Shown here: one piece after another, positions 53,237-63,800 of the stretch
Numbering within the stretch: position 1 is the first letter of the stretch
How the letters are laid out: the number at the start of each line of letters is the position of its first letter
NCBI GenBank assembly: GCA_009841255.1
Contig: VXMD01000008.1
Location: 125,445 to 189,444, forward strand
Direction of reading: 5' to 3'
DNA length: 64,000 nt
From: Candidatus Poribacteria bacterium
GTDB lineage: Bacteria > Poribacteria > WGA-4E > WGA-3G
The notes under the pieces: model-generated
Database searches by the model: none
Seen by the model: only the letters and a program-made list of their open reading frames with translations
What the model was told of the DNA's origin: nothing
Translations under genes and position numbers: made by a program

Positions 53237-54430
53237 ATGGCAGTTCAAATTGTTAAGCCTCGGATACGCGGGTTTATTTGTACCAATGCCCATCCGGTTG
53301 GATGTCAGGCAAATATTCTGAGCCAGATAGGTGAGATTAAACAGGGCATTCCCTACAAAGAAACGGATATGAACGCACTTGTCATCGGGGCATCAACAGG
53401 TTACGGGCTTGCCTCTCGTATCGCTCTGACGTGGGCTTATGGTGCAAAAACACTTGGGCTTCTTTACGAGCGACCCGCCGATGCCAGACGGACCGCAACA
53501 GCCGGGTATTACAACACCGTCGCCTTTCATCAACAAGCCGCAGCAGATGGATTTTTCGCCGATAGCCTCAACGGAGATGCGTTTTCAGATGAGATGAAGG
53601 CGGAGGCGATTCAACGACTCAAAACGGACTTCGGCAAAATAGATATCTTGGTCTACAGTATCGCCGCACCGCGACGCATACATCCGAAAACCGGTGCCTC
53701 ACATCAATCCGTCCTCAAACCGATCGGTGAGCCGTATACAGGGAAGACGATTGATCTGAACCGAGAAACCATTGTCCCTGTTACCATTGATCCGGCAACT
53801 GAACAGGAGATTACGGATACGGTTGCCGTGATGGGCGGTGAAGATTTAGAGATGTGGATGGACGTATTGGCAGAAGCGGAGTTGCTCGCGCCGGAAGTCA
53901 CGGTTGTTGCCTATACCTATATCGGGAGCACCTTAACGTGGCCCATTTACTGGGACGGGACTATCGGTAAAGCAAAAGACGATCTCAAGACGCGTGTTGA
54001 CGCACTTGACGAGCGGCTCGCGAATCAACTCGGTGGCAATGCCTATATCTCGGTTAACAAAGCCGTCGTTACACAGGCGTCTGCCGCAATTCCGGTCGTG
54101 CCGCTCTATATCAGCATCCTCTATGACATTATGAATGCCAAGGGCATCAATGAAGCACCGATTGGGCAGATGCGACGGCTCTTCTCGGAGCATCTCGGAC
54201 CTGAACTACACCCGCAACTCGACAACGAACGCTACATCCGACTCGATAACCGTGAGTTACAACCTGAGGTGACGAACGCAGTGACCGAGCGTTGGGGGCA
54301 AATTGATACCAACAATTTCCATGAACTCTCCGATTACGCAGGCTACAGGCGACGTTTCCGAAACCTGTTCGGCTTTGAAGTTGAAGGCGTAGACTACGAT
54401 GAAGCGATCGAGACGGAGTTAACGTTCTAA
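53237..54430 (+). CDS. fabV: Trans-2-enoyl-CoA/ACP reductase FabV
   Basis: The 397-residue protein is FabV, the NADH-dependent enoyl-ACP reductase of fatty acid synthesis and the main triclosan-resistant form. It opens MAVQIVKPRIRGFICTNAHP, has the cofactor loop GASTGYGLASRIA, LVYSIAAPRR, and the active-site Tyr238 and Lys247 in the family pattern Y-x8-K (YWDGTIGKAK). VNKAVVTQASAAIPVVPLYI and the C-terminal helix region follow. AAAAAGAGG precedes the ATG. It appears to stand alone. Confidence 0.97.
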   Translation: MAVQIVKPRIRGFICTNAHPVGCQANILSQIGEIKQGIPYKETDMNALVIGASTGYGLASRIALTWAYGAKTLGLLYERPADARRTATAGYYNTVAFHQQAAADGFFADSLNGDAFSDEMKAEAIQRLKTDFGKIDILVYSIAAPRRIHPKTGASHQSVLKPIGEPYTGKTIDLNRETIVPVTIDPATEQEITDTVAVMGGEDLEMWMDVLAEAELLAPEVTVVAYTYIGSTLTWPIYWDGTIGKAKDDLKTRVDALDERLANQLGGNAYISVNKAVVTQASAAIPVVPLYISILYDIMNAKGINEAPIGQMRRLFSEHLGPELHPQLDNERYIRLDNRELQPEVTNAVTERWGQIDTNNFHELSDYAGYRRRFRNLFGFEVEGVDYDEAIETELTF

Positions 54431-54569
54431 TCAGGAATAATAGACGACAGATTATAGTGAAATTCTGCTATAACTAAACTCACGACAATTTTTTGTGGTA
54501 TAATCGAAACGAAACTCTCGACAGAGGTTTTTGATATATTACTGTAATTAGAGAATTAAGGAGAAACTT

Positions 54570-55304
54570 ATGACGCAACCGATTCAGGTTACAGTCTGGA
54601 ACGAATTTAGACACGAAAAAACGAACGAGTTCATTCGCGGTCTTTATCCGAATGGCATTCATGCCGCAATTGCCGATGGACTCGACAAAGTTGGCGGTTT
54701 TAAGGTTCGGAGCGCAACTTTAGATGAACCCGAACACGGCTTGACCGACGATGTCCTCTCAAACACCGATGTTCTCATCTGGTGGGGACATGCGGCGCAT
54801 AATGCTGTTGAGGACGAAATTGCCGCTAAGGTTCGCGCCCGTGTGTTAGACGGTATGGGACTGATTGTCCTGCACTCCGCTCACTATTCTAAACCTTTTA
54901 CGGGTTTGATGGGCACGTCGTGTAGTCTCAAATGGCGTGAGGCGGGCGAAAAGGAACGTCTCTGGGTCATTGAGCACGGACACCCGATTGTTGAAGGTTT
55001 AGGCGAATACTTTGAAATCGAGCACGCCGAGATGTACGGCGAGCCGTTTGATATTCCTGAACCTGACACCCTTATCTTCGTCAGCTGGTTCCCCGGCGGT
55101 GAAGTGTTCCGAAGTGGATGTTGTTATTATCGGGGCAGAGGGAAGATTTTCTATTTCCGTCCCGGTCATGAGACATATCCGATCTATTACGATGAGAACG
55201 TCCGGCGCGTTATTGCGAATGCCTCCAGATGGGCGGCACCCGGGAACGCACCGACGCCTGTCTTTGGAAACGCAAAACCCTTAGAACCCATAGAAGAAGA
55301 ATAG
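54570..55304 (+). CDS. ThuA domain protein
   Basis: The 244-residue protein matches the ThuA (trehalose utilisation) family, which has a glutamine amidotransferase-like fold. Motifs are [20 protein letters not shown] at the start, [58 protein letters not shown] and [20 protein letters not shown]. It is exactly the length of the compact members. Some ThuA proteins act in keto-sugar metabolism; the reaction is otherwise unknown. TAAGGAGAAAC precedes the ATG. The Nramp-like gene lies 63 bases downstream after a hairpin. Confidence 0.93.
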   Translation: MTQPIQVTVWNEFRHEKTNEFIRGLYPNGIHAAIADGLDKVGGFKVRSATLDEPEHGLTDDVLSNTDVLIWWGHAAHNAVEDEIAAKVRARVLDGMGLIVLHSAHYSKPFTGLMGTSCSLKWREAGEKERLWVIEHGHPIVEGLGEYFEIEHAEMYGEPFDIPEPDTLIFVSWFPGGEVFRSGCCYYRGRGKIFYFRPGHETYPIYYDENVRRVIANASRWAAPGNAPTPVFGNAKPLEPIEEE

Positions 55305-55322
55305 GCGTCCAACGTAGCATTG

Positions 55323-55346
55323 AGCGGGCTTCAAGAGAAGCCCGCT
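55323..55346 (+). terminator. Hairpin between ThuA and transporter genes
   Basis: AGCGGGCTTC-AAGA-GAAGCCCGCT, a perfect 10-bp stem followed by TGTTGTTATT. It probably ends or attenuates the ThuA transcript. Confidence 0.75.
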
Positions 55347-55367
55347 TGTTGTTATTGGGAACTCTTT

Positions 55368-56852
55368 ATGCAAACAGAAGAAACACAAACGACTGAACCT
55401 GTTGACATTCCACCCGTCACCGGTCCGTATACCGAGCCGTGGTCGCTGAAAAAGATTATCGCGCTCGCATCAGTGTTTGGACCTGCGGCGATTGTTGCTT
55501 CAGTGAGTATCGGGGCAGGTGAAACGATTGTTGTCGTCCGGGCAGGAGCGTGGGCAGGCTATAACTTGCTCTGGCTTGTGCTGCTCAGCTGCGTCGTTAA
55601 AGGCATCTTTGTCACCTATCTACTGGGTCGTTATACCGCCGTTAGCGGTGAATATATCGGACATCGGCTCGTCAAGCTACCTGGACCCCGAGGCTGGCTC
55701 CTCCTTGTGATTGTCCTCTTTGAGATGATCGGCGCGCCTTTGGCGTGGGTGCCGATTGCTAAACCGTGTGGGGCGCTGCTCCATTTTCTGTTCAAAGATA
55801 CACTGTCTTCAGGTATTTCGCAACTCGTTTGGGAAAACCTAATCACGTCCTGCTTCATCACCCTCGCACTCCTTTTCGGTTTGCGGATCTCCTTTGAAAA
55901 ACTGGAGAAACAGCAACTCATTATTTGCCTGATTCTTGTTGTTGGCACAATTATTGGCACACTGATGGTGCGTCCCGACTTTGGCAAAGCACTCATTGGA
56001 AGTCTCCGTTTCGGATATCTGCCGGAATTTCCTGAGTGGGCACCGAAGGATGCGGTTGAGAATCCCTTGTTGACAATGGCGACGGCATTTGGCTACGTCG
56101 GCGGTTCTGTAATGGGATATGTCGTCTACGCCAATTGGGTCGGGCTTCACCGTTGGGGGATGACCTCACATCGGAACATTGACGCGATCCGTCAACGTGC
56201 CGCGAGTCGTGATAGAATTGATTATCTTCCTGAAGGCCCTGAGCAGATCAGCCAACTCCGAAAAATCCTTGCACCACTCCGGTGGGATATCGGCATGGGC
56301 GCGATTGTGTTATTTATCGTGACGGGCGCGTTCATGATCTCAGGGGCGGCTGTCCTGTATGGTATGCAAAGCACTTTTGAAGGATGGAGCCTACTGACCG
56401 ATCAGGCGAGTGTCTGGAAAAATATTCATGCTTCACTCGTATGGGTGTACTACATCTGTATCATCGTCGCGCTGTGGGGAACGTTACAGGCACTTCCAGA
56501 GATTTACGCACGGGTGATGCAAGAGTTCTTCCAAGCAATCTGGCCCCACCGCGAATGGAACTACGATACACTTCGGAGATGGATTTGTCTCTATATTTTC
56601 CTTACGACAATGGTGCTCATTTGGTTGAACATTCCGTTCGACATCTTGACACAGATCGCAGGTTTTATTTTGGCGAATTTTTCGATCGCGTTGATGATGA
56701 TCGCAGCACTCTATCTCAACGCCAAGCTACCCACTGCTTATCGAACGCGCCCGTTCATGTTCATCGGTGCCTTGATTTCCGCAGCCGTGCTTGTTACATT
56801 TGCCGGAATCAGCGGTTGGGGATTGTTCGCCAAACTGTTCGTTAGCAATTGA
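55368..56852 (+). CDS. Nramp family divalent metal transporter-like membrane protein
   Basis: ATG 55368 is preferred over the TTG at 55320, which lies inside the terminator hairpin. The 494-residue protein has about 11 hydrophobic helices, starting with KKIIALASVFGPAAIVASVS. The metal-site helix reads SIGAGETIVVVRAGAW: the DPGN motif of classical Nramp transporters is replaced by GAGE, as in a divergent branch of the family. A second landmark is GYVGGSVMGYVVYANWV. Its substrate is therefore uncertain; a divalent cation or another small solute is possible. Confidence 0.8.
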   Translation: MQTEETQTTEPVDIPPVTGPYTEPWSLKKIIALASVFGPAAIVASVSIGAGETIVVVRAGAWAGYNLLWLVLLSCVVKGIFVTYLLGRYTAVSGEYIGHRLVKLPGPRGWLLLVIVLFEMIGAPLAWVPIAKPCGALLHFLFKDTLSSGISQLVWENLITSCFITLALLFGLRISFEKLEKQQLIICLILVVGTIIGTLMVRPDFGKALIGSLRFGYLPEFPEWAPKDAVENPLLTMATAFGYVGGSVMGYVVYANWVGLHRWGMTSHRNIDAIRQRAASRDRIDYLPEGPEQISQLRKILAPLRWDIGMGAIVLFIVTGAFMISGAAVLYGMQSTFEGWSLLTDQASVWKNIHASLVWVYYICIIVALWGTLQALPEIYARVMQEFFQAIWPHREWNYDTLRRWICLYIFLTTMVLIWLNIPFDILTQIAGFILANFSIALMMIAALYLNAKLPTAYRTRPFMFIGALISAAVLVTFAGISGWGLFAKLFVSN

Positions 56853-57008
56853 GGTTTTTAATTTATGGATGCCTCGCGCGCGAGTTCTTGGTATCCTACA
56901 CAACCCGTAGTCCATAACGAAGTGGAGGACGGATGTATCGGAAGGCACGTAAGCGTCTAAACGTACGTTGTTTCTCCGCAAGGTAAAATTAAAAAAGGAG
57001 ATGAGATT

Positions 57009-57731
57009 ATGGCAGGCATCAAAGATGAGCTCAAGAAATTGCAACAGAACGGCTTCGTTTTGATAGAGGGTGCGTTGTCGCTAGATGAGACAGAGCGTGT
57101 CCGTCAGCGCATCAATTATGCGCGGGAACAGGGGTGGGAGGAAGGCTTGAACGCCGTCGGCAATATGTGGTTTGATACCCTTCTTGATCGGGAACCCGAT
57201 ACATACCAGTCGCTTGTTGGACATTCGAGTGTACGTCCCTACCTTGAGGGCTTGATGGGTAAACAGTGTCAACTGCGGAGCCTACGCGCACACATAAATC
57301 CAGGTCCCTATCTCCAAGAATGGCACATGGATTTTTACGGCTATTGGCAGGAACAGCGGTATGTTCAGGAACATCCGTTTGCAATGGCTCCTGTCGGGAT
57401 TAACACCACCTTCTATTTCCAAGACAACGATCCCGGTGAGGGGCACCTCAAGTTTATCAAAGGCGGCCATCTGTCAGAACCGCCACACCTCTATCCCTTG
57501 GATCGTCCTAAATTCGAGGCGTGGTGTGACGCACAAGAACATGTTATCCTGCATCCGAAGGCAGGGGATTGTGTCGTGTTTATTAACCATATTCCGCATC
57601 AGGGAGCGAAAGAGCGGGATGATATGGAGCGGAGCAATGTGGTGTGTCATTATCAGGTAACCCCGATGTATGAAGGCGTGTGGCACGTCTCTCGTCCGCG
57701 TGGGTATCAAGGGACATTCCCGTTTGCTTAG
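57009..57731 (+). CDS. PhyH-family oxygenase, canonical HxD site
   Basis: The 240-residue protein starts MAGIKDELKKLQQNGFVLIE after AAAAAGGAGATGAG. It has His106 and Asp108 in QEWHMDFYGY, GHLKFIKGGH in place of the LPGSH turn, distal His197 in NHIPHQGAK and Arg208. This is a complete Fe(II)/2-oxoglutarate site, so oxygenase activity is expected. An upstream TM transporter is on the same strand, but with 156 bases between. A terminator hairpin follows. Substrate unknown. Confidence 0.9.
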   Translation: MAGIKDELKKLQQNGFVLIEGALSLDETERVRQRINYAREQGWEEGLNAVGNMWFDTLLDREPDTYQSLVGHSSVRPYLEGLMGKQCQLRSLRAHINPGPYLQEWHMDFYGYWQEQRYVQEHPFAMAPVGINTTFYFQDNDPGEGHLKFIKGGHLSEPPHLYPLDRPKFEAWCDAQEHVILHPKAGDCVVFINHIPHQGAKERDDMERSNVVCHYQVTPMYEGVWHVSRPRGYQGTFPFA

Positions 57732-57750
57732 AGATATATGCTGATGTTTC

Positions 57751-57780
57751 ACGGGCGGGTGTTCTTGACATCCGCCCGTA
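57751..57780 (+). terminator. Hairpin after PhyH gene
   Basis: ACGGGCGGGTGT and ACATCCGCCCGT pair (one G-T) around TCTTG, followed by ATCGTTT. Confidence 0.7.
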
Positions 57781-57819
57781 TCGTTTAACGAACGAACCCT
57801 ATGAAACTGGAGGATACTC

Positions 57820-58653
57820 ATGCGTAACTTACAAACCAAAGCCTCGTATGTAAAGATGATTTGCTTATGTGCTGTGTATCTAATAGTGAGTTTACAAGGC
57901 ATCGGGACAGCCGCGGAACTTGAAGGGCTGGTCGTCTATTTTGCCTTTGAGGAAGGTGCTGGTAAAGCCGTGGCGGACCTCTCTGGTAACGGACAGAATG
58001 GGAAATTGGAGGGCGATACATCGTGGACGGATGGGAAATTCGGGAAAGCGGTGAATTTCGGCGGAAAAGATGGGATCGTTAGCGTAGAACATTCCGATGC
58101 ATTTGAATTCACCGATGGCATTACAATTGCCGCTTGGATTCTGCCCACTTTGAAGGCGGGACCCGGCACATGGCAACTGATAGCGGCGAAGGGACCTGAC
58201 GTTCAAGAATTTTTCGAGGTACTGCTCCATCCGAATGGATTTATATGGATGGGATGGAAGTTGACAGGTGGACGCGTTGTCCCCGCACAAAGCCCCCGCG
58301 ATGTCGTTAAAGACAAGTGGCAACACGTCGCCGTTTCGTTTCAGAGTGGAGAGTGGTGGACCGTCTATCTTGATGGCGAGGTCCTGATCGATTACCCGAA
58401 AAATGGCAATGAACTCGTGCCGATTGATGCCCCGCTCCTACTCGGTCGGGAGGACCCTCCGGCTCTCAATCGCTACTATAACGGTGTTATTGATGAATTC
58501 GCACTCTTTAACCGCGGACTCTCACAGGATGAGGTTAAAGAAATTCAGGGGAGTAGTATTCAAGAGATTTTGGCTGTTGAACCCGATGAAAAATTGCCGA
58601 CGACATGGGGACTTCTTAAAGGAAGATACGCAGGCGGTAGTAAGTCAAATTGA
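57820..58653 (+). CDS. Secreted LamG-domain protein
   Basis: The 277-residue protein has GGAGG 8 bases before the ATG and a signal peptide ending GTA-AE. The body is a LamG jelly roll: LVVYFAFEEGAGKAVADLSG, GKAVNFGGKDGIVSVEHSD, ITIAAWILPT, WQHVAVSFQSGEWWTVYLDG and GVIDEFALFNRGLSQDEVKE. The C-terminus EKLPTTWGLLKGRYAG resembles the GKIAVIWGRLK end of the LamG protein at 48089. It is probably a periplasmic or surface glycan-binding protein. Confidence 0.88.
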   Translation: MRNLQTKASYVKMICLCAVYLIVSLQGIGTAAELEGLVVYFAFEEGAGKAVADLSGNGQNGKLEGDTSWTDGKFGKAVNFGGKDGIVSVEHSDAFEFTDGITIAAWILPTLKAGPGTWQLIAAKGPDVQEFFEVLLHPNGFIWMGWKLTGGRVVPAQSPRDVVKDKWQHVAVSFQSGEWWTVYLDGEVLIDYPKNGNELVPIDAPLLLGREDPPALNRYYNGVIDEFALFNRGLSQDEVKEIQGSSIQEILAVEPDEKLPTTWGLLKGRYAGGSKSN

Positions 58654-58744
58654 CATATAGAATCACAACCGTTGTGTAGGACTTAAACACATCTCACAAA
58701 TCTGGTAAAATGTATTCAAATCTATACAAATCTAACAGAGTTGT

Positions 58745-58960
58745 TTGAGTGTTGCCATACTTCCTGCTTCGTCGTTTCGTGCCTTCAAGGAAGGTCTTGC
58801 CGAAACTCCACAGGCGTTTTACTTCTCCTCGCAACTCGTGGCGAAGTGTTAAGAATCAAGCAGGACACAGATTGATAGCCGCGTTGAGGTCTCGATCTAT
58901 AGACAGACCACATGTGAGGCAGTTGTATATCCGATCGGAGAGCATTAGGTGCTTTTTCTT
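58745..58960 (-). ncRNA. Predicted TnpB guide RNA (omega RNA) region
   Basis: In IS605/IS607 elements the RNA that guides TnpB covers the 3' end of tnpB and the right end of the element. Here the minus strand from the tnpB stop reads GTAAAACGCCTGTGGAGTTT, then a stem GACCTTCC-TTG-AAGGCACG-like segment, and ends GGAAGTATGGCAACACTCAA, a conserved and structured stretch near the element end. The boundaries are approximate and the guide would be the flanking host sequence. This is inferred from family knowledge. Confidence 0.5.
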
Positions 58961-59980
58961 GTGTCCGCAGGAGCTACAGGTCTTGGAACTGGCAAAGAAC
59001 GTATCTGCCTGTGTTATAGGAATTCCGCGTCTCTCTGCTTTGTATTTGAGCATTGTGAGAAAGCGTGAGAGTGCGGAGTCGAATAACGCCTTGGCAAGTT
59101 TTCGGTTCTTTAGCAGTCCACTGATATTCAGTGTTTCTATACCGATAGCAGCGGCTTTACGGACAATCTGTGTTGTCGCTTGGTGGTGAGCGTCCTCACG
59201 GATACAGGCGATCCTGTAGTGGACAGCACCGAGTCGTTTCTTTGCTTTATACCAGTTCTTTGACTGATAAACCTTACGCGATAAGGCGCGGTTGGCACGT
59301 GCTAACTTCCGTTCATACCTTTTCAAAGGGCGTGGATTCTCGTAGGTTGTGCCGTCAGAACAGGTCGCAAGCGTATTGATACCTACGTCAATGCCAATCG
59401 GTTGTTTATCGTCAAAGAGAGGCGGTTGGTGCCTATAGTTGTTTGAATCACAACGCACCGTGATAGAAACGAACCAGCGGTCGTCTGTGCGGGATACAAC
59501 GACTTTTGTGATGTCGCCGGTGTAGCGGAGTTCTTCACGCATGCGAACCCACCCGATTTTCGGTAAGTCAATCCGTTTCTTGTGGACTTTTACCGTGCCT
59601 GCTCCATTGTCGGCTTGGTATGAACATTTACCACTTCGGTTCTTATAGACAGGGAAACGGTTTTGTCCTTTCTTCCAACGAGTTAGCGCGTCACCGAGAT
59701 CGCGTATGGCGTTCTTAGAGGCGTTCTGCGATAGAGGTATAGACCAAGGAAACTTCTCACGCTTGACGGCGTTAAATGCCTTGCGTAAGTCCTGCTCACT
59801 CTGATAGTTATCTTCGTCTAATCCTGATTTGAAAGCAGAAAGAGCGAAGTTGAACGCAACACGCCTATAGCCCGCATGCTGTGCCATGAATGTGGCTTGC
59901 TTGTTGTTCGGATTGAGTTCTATCTTCTGGGTTCGTAAGATTTCCAAATTGAAGTTCCAGTTGGGTTTTTTCTTCAGCAA
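58856..59980 (-). CDS. tnpB: TnpB RNA-guided nuclease of IS607-type element
   Basis: The 374-residue protein has an N-terminal WED/REC-like part (QKIELNPNNKQATFMAQHAG), then a RuvC domain with Asp198 in PIGIDVGINTLA, Glu281 in IGIETLNISGLL and Asp363 in SIDRDLNAAINL. A zinc ribbon C-x2-C-x15-C-x2-C (Cys334, 337, 353, 356) is intact. All three RuvC acidic residues are present, so nuclease activity is expected. In the element it promotes retention of the IS at its donor site by guided cutting. It starts inside tnpA in another frame. Confidence 0.93.
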   Translation of the reverse strand: MLKKKPNWNFNLEILRTQKIELNPNNKQATFMAQHAGYRRVAFNFALSAFKSGLDEDNYQSEQDLRKAFNAVKREKFPWSIPLSQNASKNAIRDLGDALTRWKKGQNRFPVYKNRSGKCSYQADNGAGTVKVHKKRIDLPKIGWVRMREELRYTGDITKVVVSRTDDRWFVSITVRCDSNNYRHQPPLFDDKQPIGIDVGINTLATCSDGTTYENPRPLKRYERKLARANRALSRKVYQSKNWYKAKKRLGAVHYRIACIREDAHHQATTQIVRKAAAIGIETLNISGLLKNRKLAKALFDSALSRFLTMLKYKAERRGIPITQADTFFASSKTCSSCGHKKKHLMLSDRIYNCLTCGLSIDRDLNAAINLCPA

Positions 59981-60578
59981 CGATCTGCTCTATTTCCTGT
60001 GCCATTTTCTTGGACTTCTGAGAACGCCGCCCATAGAGTTTGGCACAAAATACAGTCATGATTTCCATGACATCCCGCGTGAGTTCTTCCTCAAAGGAAG
60101 GTTGTTCACCTTTATTGATAATGACGACCTCTATACCTTTGAGTTCACAGATACGAAAAACGATCTCGGCACCAAAACGCAGAAGACGATCTTTATGTGT
60201 GATAACGAGCCGGGACATTTGACCCTGCACCATTAACTCAAGGAGTCGTGAAAGTCCTTTCTTATTGTAGTTCATGCCACTACCGAGGTCTCTTATGATT
60301 TCAGTTCGCCACCCATTCTTATTGCAAAACGCTTCAAGGATGGCGTGCTGACGTTCTAAATCCTCCTTCTGGTCAGAACTTGAGACCCTCGCATAAGCAA
60401 TCGTAGGATAGGACAAATCATTGGCATCTAACAATTCTTGAAGACTATAAAGGCGAGTGCCTTTGGGAGTCCGTTTTACAGGCTGAATCACACCGCCTTC
60501 CTCCCAACGCCGAAGGGTTTGTGGATTAACACCCAGTATCTTTGAAGCCTCGCCAATCTTTACAAATCTATCATTCAT
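59865..60578 (-). CDS. tnpA: IS607-type serine recombinase TnpA
   Basis: The 237-residue protein joins a MerR-like helix-turn-helix (KIGEASKILGVNPQTLRRWE) to a small serine-recombinase domain. That domain has the nucleophile Ser66 in YARVSSSDQ, ERQHAILEAFCNKNGW and ITHKDRLLRFG, with the catalytic Arg. This order, DNA-binding domain first, is diagnostic of IS607 transposases. It moves the element through a double-stranded circular intermediate. The last 40 residues overlap the start of tnpB. Confidence 0.95.
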   Translation of the reverse strand: MNDRFVKIGEASKILGVNPQTLRRWEEGGVIQPVKRTPKGTRLYSLQELLDANDLSYPTIAYARVSSSDQKEDLERQHAILEAFCNKNGWRTEIIRDLGSGMNYNKKGLSRLLELMVQGQMSRLVITHKDRLLRFGAEIVFRICELKGIEVVIINKGEQPSFEEELTRDVMEIMTVFCAKLYGRRSQKSKKMAQEIEQIVAEEKTQLELQFGNLTNPEDRTQSEQQASHIHGTACGL

Positions 60579-60875
60579 ACTATAATTATATCACATTTCT
60601 ATAGCATTTGTCAAATAAAAATCTTACAATGTATAGAATAATTAGATATGTATAGATTTGTATAAATTTGACAATGTTTTAGCCTGCTGCAACATGCCCT
60701 TTTAAGACTGTGCCAATTTGGCAGACAATCCGCGGGAATTTCCGCTATTTCAAGTGATTACTATTGGCATAAATATGGTACACTATTATGAACCTATATC
60801 GTGAAGCGACTGATTGAGATATTCAATGTCCAATAGTGTACGATACATTTAATGACCAACAAAGGATACGCACTT

Positions 60876-63800
60876 ATGAAAATAACTTTCACGACTATCA
60901 CGATTGTGTTCTGTGTAATGCTGGCATTTCCCTCAGAACCCTCACAACTTCGATCGGATGTAAATGAAGATGGGGTCGTCAATATCATAGATTTGACGTT
61001 GGTTGCCTCCAACTTCGGCGAGCGGGGAGAAAATACTGCTGATGTTAATGGGGATGGTGTTGTCAATATTACAGATTTAACACTTGTAGCGGCAGCATTT
61101 GGAAATACTACGCAAGTGCAGGGCCCGCCCGTCTGGCAGACGATCATTCCACAACAAGAGTTTGTCGTTGGCGTTACCAAGTCGGTCAATTTACTTTCCT
61201 TTGTTGATGCGGGCTATCCCTCACCGAGTTTCAGTGTGAAGACGGGGCAGACTTTGCCAGCGGGGTTGCGATTTGACAATGGGGTTGTATCGGGCTCGCC
61301 AATTACGGTTGGGCATACAGATGTTATCTTCGTTGCCTCCAATACGGTTGGTGGAACTCGGAACAATGTAGAGAAAACTATCAGTTTCAGGGTGCATGCC
61401 CGACAGGGGCCGACATGGGAAACTGACTCTGATATTCGCACTGTCGCGATAGATACTAACTATTCATTGGACCTGAACACAATGGTGACTGCATATCCGC
61501 GTCCAACAATATCGCGAGGATCTATCCTTATCTTTCCCCCAGGGTTGACACTGGCAAATGGCATTTTATCAGGAACACCCACGCGGCCAGGTAAATATCA
61601 ACTTACTTTTATCGCTACTAACAGTGAAGGGACTGCCTCGTTGACATTCACCTTACAGGTGCAAGCACCTCCTGTCTGGCAAGCGACTATTCCACAACAG
61701 ACGTTTGTCGTTGGCGTTACCAAGTCGGTCAATCTGCTTTCTTTTCTTGATGCCGGCTTTCCGGCACCGACTTTCAGTGTGAAGACGAGTGAGGTGTTAC
61801 CTGCGGGTTTCCGTCTTGTGGACAGTATATTAGTTGCCGTACCTGAAGAGTCTGCTGCAAGCACACGCAGCATTACCATTGTCGCAACAAACGCGCAGGG
61901 TTCTACAGAGAAAACTATCGGTTTGAATATCACCGTGGATCTGCCAACGATAAGGACTGTGCCGAGTCAGTCGTTTGAAGCCTCTACAGAGTACTCGTTA
62001 GATTTGAACGATTTTGTTACCAGTGCTGCAAGGGTGACATTCCAAGTAGATCCAAGGACACCGCTACCCGCGGGTCTTACACTCACAAACGGAGTGATTA
62101 GCGGAAGGGCTACGGTTATCGGTACCAGTGTGACGAGGATCGTTGTTTCCAATTCGGCAAGTTCTGTGGATCTAGACATCGGCTTTAATATCCAACGACT
62201 CACACGGACAGCTCCTAATTTCGCTTCAACCTTGCCAATAGCACAAAACGGTAATGTGAATGTCAGATTGCCAGCAATTGATTTATCGCAACACGTCAGA
62301 GGGTCAATCCCGATTATTTTCAGTGTGAAAACGGGTAGTACACTTCCCGCAGGGCTTACCCTTGAAGGCAGTATTATATCGGGTATCCCAACTGCAGAAA
62401 TTGTTAATGAGCAAGTTACCGTTATCGCAAAGAACAGTGTCGCATCTGATGAGGCGATAATTACTTATACCGTCGGGGCAGAACCCGTGTATCAAGCACC
62501 GAATTGGAAGGCTATTCCAGATCAGCTACTGCGCTTGGGGCAAGAGGTTTCACTAAATATTTCATCGTATGTAACGGGACACCCAGAACCTGATCTCTAC
62601 TTCACACCTATTTACTCAGATGGGCGGGTACCTTTCGGCGGCAATCCTTTCACGGATCACGTAGGCGAGCAGGAATTTGTTATGGGGCTGCATATCAACC
62701 AACGCGATGGACAATACTATATTGAAGGCATCGTTAAGGGTTTTGATGTAAATACACCGCCTGCAGGTGCGACCCAGGAAGAACTTGATGATTGGGCTTT
62801 CTTGAGCAAGAACCAGCCATCACTCGGTCGAGGCGTAAGCGAATGGATACTCAGTGCGGAGAACTATGATACGAATTTGCAAGTAGACAATGTAGAATCA
62901 GCAGAAACACGCCTTCGGATTTGGGTCGGCACAGAACCTTATACACCTGTTCCAGTGCCAGAGTTGCCTGTAGACCGCAATCAATTGTTCTGGTTTAACT
63001 TTTTACAACCCGCGAAGGAAGGCGCGCCCTATTTTGGCGGGATAGATGTCTCCCCGAATGAATTAGACAACAACCCTGACCGCTATCCTGATATAAAATT
63101 CTATCTGGCGATGCGACCCTATGGCACGCTCCGTGTAAAACAGATACCGAATAACAGGTTGCCCGAAGGATTAGTACTCATAACCTACAAATCAGCCCCA
63201 GACAGTCGACCAAGTTTTTCAAATAATCCAGACCTCTTTTCTATCCGCGGTATCTGCACTGAACCGCCTAGCAAACATAGTGTTGTGCTTGAAGCAACAA
63301 ACGAGTATGGGAGTCGTGATATAGGAATAACCTTCAACATACGCGGGCGTGAACCTGTAGATAAAAAGAATATATTCTTCTTGAGGCGTATCCAACTGGA
63401 CCCAGTAGCTTTGGAAGGTAAAGAAGTCAAGGCTATCGCGTTTGAGGACGATGCGTTCTATATCGGGACATACGATGCGGAGGAAGGAAATTCGTACGGG
63501 AGAAAACCGTATGTTTTAGAAACACCAAAATTCGCCGGGCGAATCCCCACCGTGCCTGCTAATACCGAGATACCTGCCCCAACGATTCTCGCGTTTAGGC
63601 CCAACGGCGAACGGGTTGTGGGACAGGGAAGCGTGCCAGCCAGTTTTGAACTCAATAGAGCTACAAAATCTTACAACTTTACTACGCTGCCACCACATGC
63701 AATCCTTTTTAGACCGCCTGTCACTCATTCATTAACAATATTTCGTTCCGGATATTTAGATGTAATAACGCGGAAAGTGATACAAAGCGAGACGAGAAGG

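Larger units (their letters stand above)
58713..60664 (-). mobile_element. IS607-type insertion sequence (tnpA serine recombinase plus tnpB)
   Basis: The element runs on the minus strand: TnpA (60578 to 59865), overlapping TnpB (59980 to 58856) by 116 bases. At the two sides lie matching inverted motifs, TGTATAGATTTGTATA (60649-60664) and, on the opposite strand, TATTCAAATCTATACA (58713-58728), identical at 15 of 16 positions. They may be recombinase sites near the ends. Classical terminal inverted repeats and target duplications are not expected for IS607. Both genes keep their catalytic residues, so the element looks intact. Confidence 0.88.

Noticed and set aside
53100-53321. 73-codon frame overlapping the start of fabV
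   Set aside because: It overlaps the conserved N-terminus of FabV in another frame and has no family resemblance.
61200-62203. Minus-strand frames in the last 3 kb
   Set aside because: They are antisense to the long open dockerin/Ig gene, which has signal peptide, ribosome site and repeated domains.
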